Part shown: positions 36,734 to 43,759 of the stretch, in pieces
How the letters are laid out: each line of letters starts with the position of its first letter
Position numbering within the stretch: the stretch's first letter is position 1
NCBI GenBank assembly: GCA_016191165.1
Contig: JACPPF010000114.1
Coordinates: 1-64,000, forward strand
Length of the DNA stretch: 64,000 nucleotides
Direction: 5' to 3'
DNA from: Planctomycetota bacterium
GTDB taxonomy: Bacteria; Planctomycetota; Planctomycetia; Gemmatales; Gemmataceae
Notes under the pieces: model-generated
Seen by the model: only the letters and a program-made list of their open reading frames with translations
Told to the model about the DNA's origin: nothing
Databases searched by the model: none
Program-made: the position numbers and the translations under genes

Positions 36734-36763
36734 TTGACCTGGGTTTCGTGCATCCTTCATAAT
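36734..36763 (+). promoter_or_regulatory. Strong sigma70-type promoter
   Basis: TTGACC (36734-36739), an 18-base spacer and CATAAT (36758-36763) differ from consensus by one base each. The start point would be near 36770. It could drive the small ORF at 36972 and rny, or a separate RNA. Confidence 0.6.
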
Positions 36764-36769
36764 ACCGTA

Positions 36770-36850
36770 CTAGCAAGGCACTCCCACGGTCGGAGAGTGC
36801 CTGCGGCCGTTCGCGGAACGGCCCAAATCGGTTCCAGGGATGGGGGTGGT
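36770..36850 (+). ncRNA. Candidate structured leader or small RNA
   Basis: Directly after the predicted start point are two stable hairpins: AGGCACTC / GAGTGCCT (36776-36783 and 36795-36802) and GGCCGTTC / GAACGGCC (36805-36812 and 36816-36823, loop GCG). No coding frame with a ribosome binding site follows for about 150 bases. I recognise no known RNA family. It may be a long leader for rny or an independent RNA; the 3' boundary is not defined. Confidence 0.35.
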
Positions 36851-36971
36851 TCTGATGCAAAACATCGAACGGCCCGCGCTCTCCTCTTGGTTTGTTCGTT
36901 CTCTACGATCCAGGCCAGGGACTTGTTTGCCGTGGGAAAACATCAACCGCCGAAACTAGCACCGAGCTAAA

Positions 36972-37223
36972 ATGATGTTCATGACACTTTTGGGTTTCCT
37001 GCTGGTCGTGCTGGTGATGTCCGGGGCCATGCTCTGGGCGGACCCGTGCTGCCGTGAGAGGATGTATCGACTCGTCCGCAGACCGATGCCCGTTTTGGCG
37101 CGTCGGCCGGCGCGACGATTCTTGCAATCGGCTTTGCCCTGGTGGTATTATTCAATCATCGCTCCACCAGACCTGCCCGAACCCGTTCCGTGTCGCCGCT
37201 CACGTCTGTTTCGACGTTTTTGA
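36972..37223 (+). CDS. Possible small membrane protein (83 aa)
   Basis: The ORF begins with a hydrophobic helix (LLGFLLVVLVMSGAMLWA) followed by a highly basic tail with several Arg-Arg pairs. There is only a weak GAG before the ATG. It lies 114 bases before rny in the same direction and downstream of a strong promoter. It could be a real short membrane protein or chance; in-frame starts at 36975 and 36981 are equally possible. Confidence 0.3.
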   Translation: MMFMTLLGFLLVVLVMSGAMLWADPCCRERMYRLVRRPMPVLARRPARRFLQSALPWWYYSIIAPPDLPEPVPCRRSRLFRRF

Positions 37224-37337
37224 TGCAGGAACAGCAAGCACTGATAATCCCGAGGGGTTCTCTGCGCTCACCCCTCGGCTTGCGTGACGATTTCCCGTCA
37301 AACGAAGGCGCGGGCCACCCGATAGGGAGTGGCCTTT

Positions 37338-38903
37338 ATGGAAGTTCTTTACTACAGCCTGGCCGCATTGGCCGGGCTGGCCGCTGGCGCCGCGGCCTGC
37401 TTTTTCGTTTTGCGCCGCCTTGAAAGTCAAAACCTTCATAGCGCCGAGATGCGCGCCAAGGACCTGATCAGTCAGGCCGAAAAAAACGCCGAGAACATTC
37501 TCAAAGAATCCGAACTCAAAGCCAAGGACGAATTCTTCAAAAAGCGCGAGGACTTCAATCGCGAGGCCGACCAGACGCGCAACGAACAGCGCGATCAAGA
37601 ACGCCGGCTGGAGAAGAAAGAGGACCTCCTCGAACAACAAAGCGAAAACTTGCTCAAGAAAGAAAAGGTCTTCCAGCAAAACGAAAAGAAGCTGAACGAA
37701 CGCCGAGAACACCTCGAAAAGAAAATCAAGGATGCGGAAAGCCTGGTGGAGCAGGAAACGCGCAAGCTTCACGAAATCACCGGCATGTCCCGCGCCGAGG
37801 CCGAGAAGACGTTGCTCGAACGTCTTGACCGCGAGCTGGCTGACGAGGTCGCCGGCCGAATTCAGAAAAACGAGGAGCAGATCAAATCGGTGAGCGAGGA
37901 GAAAGCGCGCCGCATCCTGGCGACCGCCATTCACCGCTACGCCGCCGACCACACCGCGGACACGACCGTCAGCACCGTCGATATCCCCTCCGACGACATG
38001 AAGGGCCGCATCATCGGTCGCGAAGGCCGCAACATTCGCACTTTTGAAAAGGCGACCGGCGTCGATGTGATCGTCGATGACACCCCAGGCGTGGTCATCG
38101 TCAGCGCCTTCGACAACATCCGCCGCGAGGTGGCTCGCCTTTCCTTGAGCAAGCTGATCCAGGATGGCCGAATTCATCCCACACGCATCGAGGAAGTCGT
38201 CAAGGAAACGCAGGAGGAAATGGACCGCAATATCCTGGAGTTCGGCAAACAGGCGGTGATGGAGGCGAACGTCGGGCACGTTCACGACAAGCTCGTGCAT
38301 CTGCTGGGCCGACTGCGCTTCCGCACCAGCTATAGCCAGAACGTGCTTAACCATAGCGTCGAGGTTGCCTACCTGTGCGGCATGATGGCCGACGAATTGG
38401 GCCTGGACGGCCGGCTGGCGCGGCGCTGCGGCTTGCTGCACGATGTCGGCAAGGCCGCGGATCACGAGATGGAAGGCGGCCATCCCAAAATCGGCGCCGA
38501 GTTGGCGAAGCGCTACGGCGAAACGTCGAAAGAAGTCCTGCACGCGATCATCGGGCATCACGACGACGTGACGGTCGATCACATCTACACCGTTCTGGTC
38601 GCCGCCGCCGATGCCATCTCCGCCGCCCGGCCCGGCGCGCGTCGAGAAACGCTGGAGAAATACGTCAAGCGTCTTGAAGAGCTGGAGGCGCTCGCGCAAG
38701 GCTTTCCCGGGATCGAACATGCTTACGCGATTCAAGCAGGCCGCGAGTTGCGCGTCATCGCCAACGCGCACGTTCTGACGGATAGTGAGGCGTTGAAGAC
38801 GTGCCGCGAGATCGCCAAGTCGATCGAGCAGCAGCTCAACTATCCGGGCGAAATCAAGGTGACCGTGGTGCGCGAGACGCGCTCGGTGGAGTTTGCGCGG
38901 TAA
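37338..38903 (+). CDS. rny: Ribonuclease Y
   Basis: This 521-residue endoribonuclease initiates mRNA decay at the membrane. It has an N-terminal membrane anchor (residues about 4-26), a long charged coiled coil (about 35-180), a KH RNA-binding domain ([20 protein letters not shown]) and an HD metal-hydrolase domain ([22 protein letters not shown]). The ATG at 37338 has AGGGAG 8 bases upstream and is preferred over the in-frame GTG at 37329. Family and length are normal. The gene may share a transcript with the structured leader starting near 36770. Confidence 0.96.
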   Translation: MEVLYYSLAALAGLAAGAAACFFVLRRLESQNLHSAEMRAKDLISQAEKNAENILKESELKAKDEFFKKREDFNREADQTRNEQRDQERRLEKKEDLLEQQSENLLKKEKVFQQNEKKLNERREHLEKKIKDAESLVEQETRKLHEITGMSRAEAEKTLLERLDRELADEVAGRIQKNEEQIKSVSEEKARRILATAIHRYAADHTADTTVSTVDIPSDDMKGRIIGREGRNIRTFEKATGVDVIVDDTPGVVIVSAFDNIRREVARLSLSKLIQDGRIHPTRIEEVVKETQEEMDRNILEFGKQAVMEANVGHVHDKLVHLLGRLRFRTSYSQNVLNHSVEVAYLCGMMADELGLDGRLARRCGLLHDVGKAADHEMEGGHPKIGAELAKRYGETSKEVLHAIIGHHDDVTVDHIYTVLVAAADAISAARPGARRETLEKYVKRLEELEALAQGFPGIEHAYAIQAGRELRVIANAHVLTDSEALKTCREIAKSIEQQLNYPGEIKVTVVRETRSVEFAR

Positions 38904-38969
38904 GCCCGCCCTCGACCCCTATAATGGGGAAGAAGGCCCCGGTTTTTTGGCAGCAAAGGGAGGCCCGCC

Positions 38970-39305
38970 ATGGCATCCGAGAAAGACCTGACGCAATACG
39001 CCGAATCTCTCGCCCCGATCTACAAAGAGATCCTCGCGGCGTTTCCGCGGATTGAACCCACTCGAAAAAAGGGCTATGGCCTGGCGTATCAAACTCTGGC
39101 CGCCGATTTTGAGCAGGCCAGGAAGAAATTCAAATTCGGGGAGATCATTTTGGCATGCAAGGCGCTTGAGGAACAAGGGCTCGTCAAGACCAAGAATGAG
39201 ATTTTCGTGCATCCGACGCCGGTCGGGGAAAAGCTCATCACCATTCTGACCGGAAACCAGGCCGCGGAACTTCAGGTGCCGGAGCTACCGCCGCTTCCCA
39301 AATAG
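38970..39305 (+). CDS. Hypothetical protein with possible winged-helix fold (111 aa)
   Basis: This small protein has an excellent ribosome binding site (GGGAGG six bases before the ATG). The segment GEIILACKALEEQGLVKTKN with FVHPTPVGEKLI reads like the recognition helix and wing of a winged-helix domain. There is no membrane segment. A TATAAT (38920-38925) lies upstream, though no good -35 box is spaced to it. It is followed 11 bases later by a TIR-domain gene on the same strand, so the two could be an operon. Function unknown. Confidence 0.65.
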   Translation: MASEKDLTQYAESLAPIYKEILAAFPRIEPTRKKGYGLAYQTLAADFEQARKKFKFGEIILACKALEEQGLVKTKNEIFVHPTPVGEKLITILTGNQAAELQVPELPPLPK

Positions 39306-39316
39306 GTTGCCAGGAA

Positions 39317-39934
39317 ATGCTGTGGCAAATTTTGTCGTTTCCCCCGTGCAAACATCATGTGTTTCTGTCGCACTGCCGGGAGGACCGCGAGGGTCTGGTG
39401 ATTCCCGTTGCCAACACGTTGCGCGCGCTCGGTATCATTCCGTGGCTGGATCAGCATGACTATCCGTACGGCCGGGCGTCGTTCCACGCGCTGCGTGATG
39501 GCATACTGGAGTGCCGGCACACCGTTTTTCTGGTGACGGCCAACCTCCTGGCGCAACCGCGCGGCTGGGCGAACATCGAGCTCGGCTGGGCAAGCCTGCT
39601 TCAAGAAAACCTTCTTATCCAGGGTGGGACTCTGCAAAACGTGATCTTGCCGTTGGTCTTTGTCTCCCAATCCAATCGCAGGCTGCCGCGTTCCATTTGG
39701 GAGACGCTGCGTGACCGCGCCGTTTTCCACAAGCGCGGCCGGCCGGTAACCTGGGCACGCGACCAGATTGCCCGCTTTCTCGAACGGGAAGCCCGCCGTG
39801 GGAATGACATGGCCGAATTGGTCGAACAGGACTCCCACATTCGAGCGCGTTTGCGCGAACGCCCTGGCTTGATCGATCGCGTCTGCGCTCGCCATCCGGC
39901 GCTGCGGCCTATAGAAACTCGAAGTGTGAAGTAA
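39317..39934 (+). CDS. TIR domain protein
   Basis: This 205-residue protein has a TIR domain at residues about 12-120: HHVFLSHCREDREG (strand A), GIIPWLDQHDYPYGRASF (BB loop), HTVFLVTANLLAQ and GWANIELGWASLLQE, in which E88 is at the catalytic Glu position of NAD-cleaving TIRs. The C-terminal 80 residues are basic and helical (IARFLEREARRGNDMAELVE). No partner such as ThsA or a STAND ATPase is next to it. Bacterial TIR proteins often act in anti-phage abortive infection by depleting NAD; that role is inferred here. It lies in an accessory stretch with DUF4058 and toxin-antitoxin genes. Confidence 0.82.
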   Translation: MLWQILSFPPCKHHVFLSHCREDREGLVIPVANTLRALGIIPWLDQHDYPYGRASFHALRDGILECRHTVFLVTANLLAQPRGWANIELGWASLLQENLLIQGGTLQNVILPLVFVSQSNRRLPRSIWETLRDRAVFHKRGRPVTWARDQIARFLEREARRGNDMAELVEQDSHIRARLRERPGLIDRVCARHPALRPIETRSVK

Positions 39935-39972
39935 GATGAGTCGGGAAAATGTATCCCCCGGGAGCCTGAGTC

Positions 39973-40737
39973 ATGCCTGTTCACGATTGGATTCGCGTTG
40001 ACGCTGGCGTCTTCCACGATTTCCACAACGTGTGGATCGCCGAGCTACGTAACGCCATGAACAGCGGGCTGTTGCCGCCGGATTATTACGCGATGTCCGA
40101 GCAGCACGGCAACAAGTACATTGGCGATGTTTTGACCCTGCAGCGTCCCATTCCCCAGGAGTCAGCCCCGCACGGTGCTTCCGGTGGTCTCACGCTTGCC
40201 GAGGCCCCGCCTAGAGTGCGCCGGGAGGAAACCCTTTCTCTCACATCGGGCTCGCTCCGCAAGACTCTTACCATTCGGTACGTTTCGGGCCATCGGATTG
40301 TCTCTCTGGTGGAAATTGTGTCCCCGGCCAACAAGGATCGCGAAGACCATGTCGACAAGTTCCTGAACAAAATCGAGGACGCGCTCACCCAGGGTATTCA
40401 TGTCCTTATCGTCGATCTTTTTCCGCCCGGGCGACATGATCCGCATGGCTTGCATGTCGCATTATGGGACCGGCTCGGTGACGAAACTCAAGACCCACCA
40501 CCGACCGAGCCGCTAACCCTTGCTTCTTATTGCGCGGATACTCCAATCAGGGCGTATCTTGAATATGTGACGGTGCGCAGCGTCTTGCCAGAGATGCCGT
40601 TGTTCCTGGATCCGGAACGGTATGTCTTGACGCCGCTGGAGGCGACGTATCAGGCAAGTTGGAACGGCACGCCGGAGGTCTGGCGCGAAGTGCTGGAGCG
40701 GCCCAATGGACCAGGGCGGCGGAAGCGGCGGCGGTAG
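39973..40737 (+). CDS. DUF4058 family protein
   Basis: This 254-residue protein matches DUF4058, a family common in cyanobacteria and planctomycetes with no established function. The N-terminus MPVHDWIRVDAGVFHDFHNV and the core segment IVSLVEIVSPANKDR are characteristic, as is HVLIVDLFPPG. The E-x-x-S-P-x-N-K arrangement resembles a PD-(D/E)XK nuclease core, so a nuclease-like fold is possible, but this is inference. The C-terminus is a poly-basic tail (RRKRRR). It follows the TIR gene by 38 bases on the same strand. Confidence 0.8.
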   Translation: MPVHDWIRVDAGVFHDFHNVWIAELRNAMNSGLLPPDYYAMSEQHGNKYIGDVLTLQRPIPQESAPHGASGGLTLAEAPPRVRREETLSLTSGSLRKTLTIRYVSGHRIVSLVEIVSPANKDREDHVDKFLNKIEDALTQGIHVLIVDLFPPGRHDPHGLHVALWDRLGDETQDPPPTEPLTLASYCADTPIRAYLEYVTVRSVLPEMPLFLDPERYVLTPLEATYQASWNGTPEVWREVLERPNGPGRRKRRR

Positions 40738-40831
40738 CCCAAATAACGTAACCACTTTGCAGTAATACTTCCAGCCCAGGCGGCGTTGTGGTAAGCTAAA
40801 CTTCGCAGCCATTCCGAGGAGGGTTTTTGGT

Positions 40832-41062
40832 ATGTCTCCAACACTGGAACAACTGGGTATCGACCGCTTGTCGATCGAACAACGAATTGCACTGGCACAG
40901 GAGATTCTTGATAGCGTCGTCGCGGATCAACCGACGCCGTGCCTGTCCGACGCGAAGCGTCAGGAACTGAAACGCCGCCTGGCCGAACATGCGGCTAATC
41001 CCCATGATGTCGTCCCGTGGGAGCAGATTGAGGCGGAAGCGGTGGCGAGGTTTGGCAAATGA
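40832..41062 (+). CDS. Antitoxin, putative addiction module component family
   Basis: This 76-residue protein matches the small antitoxin family TIGR02574: an N-terminal helix (LGIDRLSIEQRIALAQEILD) and a Pro-terminated Glu/Arg-rich helix ending VPWEQIEAEAVARF. It overlaps the following ParE-type toxin gene by 4 bases (ATGA), the usual layout. Because the toxin is nonsense-mutated, this antitoxin may now be without a working partner, or may still counter the truncated product. Confidence 0.85.
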   Translation: MSPTLEQLGIDRLSIEQRIALAQEILDSVVADQPTPCLSDAKRQELKRRLAEHAANPHDVVPWEQIEAEAVARFGK

Positions 41063-41355
41063 GCTTACCCATCGACTTTCGCCGGGCGGCCCAATGTGAG
41101 TTCATCGAGGCAGCGGAATGGTACGAGCAACACCGTCCAGGCCGCGGAGCCAGGTTTACTGCCGCAGTTCGGGAACTCCTGATTCGAATCGCTCAACAGC
41201 CGGATTACTACGCAATCGTCCTGGAGGACGTGCGTGAGGCTTTGGTGCCGAAATACCCCTACTGGGTGTATTATTGAATCGAAGGCGAGCGCATTCTTGT
41301 ATTGTCGGTGTTTCACACATCGCGTGACCCCACTCATTGGCAAGCGCGAGCCTAG
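41059..41355 (+). pseudogene. ParE/RelE-family toxin with premature TGA
   Basis: The first 72 residues form a ParE-type toxin start (FIEAAEWYEQHRPGRGARF, REALVPKYPYWVYY). A TGA at 41275-41277 then interrupts the frame, yet the same frame continues after it with IEGERILVLSVFHTSRDPTH, the conserved C-terminus of the family, to a TAG at 41353. Family members normally carry Arg at this point (YYRIEG), and CGA to TGA is a one-base change. The toxin is therefore probably inactivated. The antitoxin before it is intact. Confidence 0.85.
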
Positions 41356-41515
41356 AGAATGTATACGTGAAAACAAGATGGCGAATGACCGGAACGATGC
41401 TATTGGCTATTGCTATTTCAGGCCTCGCAATATTCCGCCCACGAGCTTTGATGGCGGCCCAGAATCCAGACCTGCGTTGGTCCGTTTCGAGCGTGATCGG
41501 AATTAGTTCAACTTT
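41356..41515 (+). other. Accessory-island gap with possible 5' gene fragment
   Basis: After the toxin remnant, a GTG or ATG (41367 or 41385) opens a frame with a signal-peptide-like run (GTMLLAIAISGLAIFRP) that merges out of sense into the reverse-strand gene remnant at 41516. It could be the broken 5' end of a secreted-protein gene, but the support is weak. Confidence 0.25.
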
Positions 41516-41670
41516 TCAGCGCCGCAGCGGCCGCTGTGCAAACCCCACCGTCTCCTTCGCCTGCTCCGTCAGAATTTTCCACGACTCGCCCATCTCGCGC
41601 AGCGCTCGGAAATCGCGGCCCGCATCAGCGATATTCTGTTCCCACGCCAGGCTCAAGGCATGGATGCCAA
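41516..41670 (-). pseudogene. Duplicated 3' tail of the neighbouring Tat-signal gene
   Basis: The minus strand encodes ALSLAWEQNIADAGRDFRAL followed by EMGESWKILTEQAKETVGFA and ends QRPLRR-stop. The last 30 or so residues are nearly the same as the C-terminus of the gene at 42356-43666 (REMGESWKILTEATKETVGF). The DNA at 41521-41634 aligns with 42364-42477. It is a severed tail of a paralogue, cut off upstream by the vapC gene, whose last codons overlap it in another frame. Confidence 0.8.
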
Positions 41671-42078
41671 GGAGATGACATAAGGGTACTGCGGCCCCAA
41701 GTTGGTGACCAACTTGTCATCGGCTGTGAGGAACTCGCACCCTTCCCGTTCGGCCAACGCCACGTAGAGGCAGTCGTAGACGCCGCAACGCATCGTGGAA
41801 GAAAGGACCACCGCTCGGGCAAGAAGCGGGCGATTTGCGTGCGTCGGCATCGGCGTGCTGAGAACATCGGCCAATAAGCGAATTGCTTGGGGCGCCTTGA
41901 GGAAACCCCGCCGCTCGGCGCGCGTCAGGGCGTGCGCCACTTCCAGCGAGAAGACGTCAGGGACAAGGAGTTCGTGTAGGTGTCGCCGAAAGTCGTCACG
42001 AAGCGACTGGGCTTTCGCCGAATCGGGCTCCGTCAAAACCCATTTCAACGCCACCGAGGCGTCCAAAACGTACCTCAT
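41653..42078 (-). CDS. vapC: VapC-type PIN-domain toxin
   Basis: This 141-residue protein is a PIN-domain ribonuclease. The acidic metal-binding residues are D6 (YVLDASVALKW), E46 (VFSLEVAHALT), D102 (YDCLYVALAE) and D120 or D121 (FLTADDKLVT). VapC toxins cut tRNA or rRNA when freed from antitoxin. Its ATG overlaps the stop of the upstream antitoxin by 4 bases. The 3' end runs over a duplicated gene tail (41516-41670), suggesting that the module entered here by recombination. Confidence 0.92.
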   Translation of the reverse strand: MRYVLDASVALKWVLTEPDSAKAQSLRDDFRRHLHELLVPDVFSLEVAHALTRAERRGFLKAPQAIRLLADVLSTPMPTHANRPLLARAVVLSSTMRCGVYDCLYVALAEREGCEFLTADDKLVTNLGPQYPYVISLASMP

Positions 42079-42284
42079 CGCTCGTCGCGTCCTTCACGCA
42101 CAAGATCTACGGCCACATTGAGTAGGCCGTGCTCGGCGAGGATTTGTAGTCGAATGGTCTCGGTCTCTGCGCCGATACGCTTCTCGAAAGCAGGGTCGCG
42201 TTGACCGGTAGTCTGCAAGCGCAAGGCATGTTCCAGATCGGCCAAGGCCTCGGCGGGAACTGTCGTGTTTTCGATGGTTTTCAT
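42075..42284 (-). CDS. VapB-type antitoxin
   Basis: This 69-residue protein precedes vapC and overlaps it by 4 bases, the standard antitoxin position. It is rich in charged helical sequence (LADLEHALRLQTTGQRDPAF, KRIGAETETIRLQIL) and lacks an obvious AbrB or Phd DNA-binding motif, so the exact antitoxin family is open. The start at 42284 is chosen because the upstream extension reads through the next gene's 3' region. Confidence 0.75.
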   Translation of the reverse strand: MKTIENTTVPAEALADLEHALRLQTTGQRDPAFEKRIGAETETIRLQILAEHGLLNVAVDLVREGRDER

Positions 42285-42355
42285 AGGCGCATTTTCACCA
42301 AGATCTCGGAATCCGTCAATGGGACCTTGGAAATCCGAAGGCGACTGCCGACTTT

Positions 42356-43666
42356 TTACCGTTGCCGCAGCGGCCGCTGTGCAAACCCCACCGTCTCCTT
42401 CGTGGCTTCCGTCAGGATCTTCCACGACTCGCCCATCTCGCGCAGCGCTCGGTAGTCCCGCGCTGCATAGGCGATGTTCAGATTCGGCGTCGCAATGCGC
42501 TGCCCCGACGCGCGCGAGCGCACCGCGGCTTCAAGGGCGCCCGTGGCCAGCAAGGTGCGCTCGACCGGGTAGGGCGATTGCCGGGTCACGAAGAAATGTT
42601 GGATCGCATTCGACAATGCCATGAACAGACAGCGGTTGTTCCATGGGCCGACGTAATGGCTGGTCGCGCGCGGCCTTTTTTCGCCCGCCATTTTCGCGGC
42701 GAAGCTCCAGCGCGTGCTGCTGTAGCCGATCCTGAGAATCGTCCCCTTCGTCCCGTCGCGATAGGTAAGCAAAATGCCCCAGGGTTCGATCTTGTTGATC
42801 GGCTGTGTGATGTCGGGCAACCGGTCGCCGAACTCCGTTCGCAATGCCGCGCGAGCCAGGTCGAGCGACCAGCGGCCTTTCTGGGCGGCCTGAAAGAGGC
42901 GTGCTCGGGGTAGGAATTCGACATGCGTGATGCCGGTCTCGCCGCCCTTGCGCGCCTCGATGAAGGCTTGCAGCACTTCCAGGGCGTGGAAATCGTAGCT
43001 CTCGAAAGGCCCGCCGTGGATGCTGACGGCTTCCTCGACCACGCCATTCGCTGGCAACTCCAGCGCCGGGCGACGCTGCGCCAGCGGGACCGAGCTGCCG
43101 GCCATGAACGGAATCCGATGTTTCTGGCACGTGTCGTACATCTCGCGCGACCAGTCCCAGCGATACGATAAATGTTTGTCGTTGAAGAGCGGCACAAAGC
43201 GATTGCTGCGCCGCATGACGGCGACGATCTCGTCAAAGAAACGCTTGCGCGGATACTGACGCACGCCCTCCTTGTTGACCGGATAGTCCCCATGCTCGCC
43301 GATGGAGAGAACAGCGTCCACCGCGAGGTTCTTCCCGCCCAGCGTCAGCGCGCCTTCGATCGTCTTGAAGAGCGGGAGCTTGAAACGGCGAACCATTCCA
43401 TCGGTCAGGTCCGGGTTCGTCTTCGAGCGATGCCGCTGGTCCGCGTAAAGCGATACGACCTCGACAGCCGGTTGCGTGAGCTTGCCGTTGAAGAGGTAAG
43501 GGGTCAGAAAGTTCTCCAAGAGCACATGGGCATGGGAGCGATGATAGCACACGGTGTAGACGACAGCGATGCGCGGCCGGCGACGTGGTTCGCCCGCCAG
43601 CGCGGGCATCGCCACGAGCGGGCTGCCGGCCAGGATTCCCAGGGCTTGACGGCGAGTAAGAGTCAT
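42356..43666 (-). CDS. Tat-signal protein of unknown function
   Basis: This 436-residue protein begins MTLTRRQALGILAGSPLVAM, a twin-arginine signal, so it is exported folded. The mature part starts RPRIAVVYTVCYHRSHAHV with a Rossmann-like strand-loop-helix and includes AVDAVLSIGEHGDYPVN and IPFMAGSSVPLAQRRPALEL, which recall Gfo/Idh/MocA-like oxidoreductases, but I cannot assign a reaction. GAGGAGAAGG lies just before the ATG at 43666. Its C-terminal coding segment is duplicated at 41516-41670. Confidence 0.72.
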   Translation of the reverse strand: MTLTRRQALGILAGSPLVAMPALAGEPRRRPRIAVVYTVCYHRSHAHVLLENFLTPYLFNGKLTQPAVEVVSLYADQRHRSKTNPDLTDGMVRRFKLPLFKTIEGALTLGGKNLAVDAVLSIGEHGDYPVNKEGVRQYPRKRFFDEIVAVMRRSNRFVPLFNDKHLSYRWDWSREMYDTCQKHRIPFMAGSSVPLAQRRPALELPANGVVEEAVSIHGGPFESYDFHALEVLQAFIEARKGGETGITHVEFLPRARLFQAAQKGRWSLDLARAALRTEFGDRLPDITQPINKIEPWGILLTYRDGTKGTILRIGYSSTRWSFAAKMAGEKRPRATSHYVGPWNNRCLFMALSNAIQHFFVTRQSPYPVERTLLATGALEAAVRSRASGQRIATPNLNIAYAARDYRALREMGESWKILTEATKETVGFAQRPLRQR

Positions 43667-43759
43667 CGTCCTTCTCCTCATGGCAGGTGGCGACAGCGAA
43701 CGGTTATCCTATACGTTCGCCGCAAAGGAGGGAGACGATTCATACCCGCTGGCGCTGTT

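Noticed and set aside
36581-37337. tRNA gene in the gap before rny
   Set aside because: The hairpins do not make a cloverleaf and no T-loop GTTCRANNC is placed correctly.
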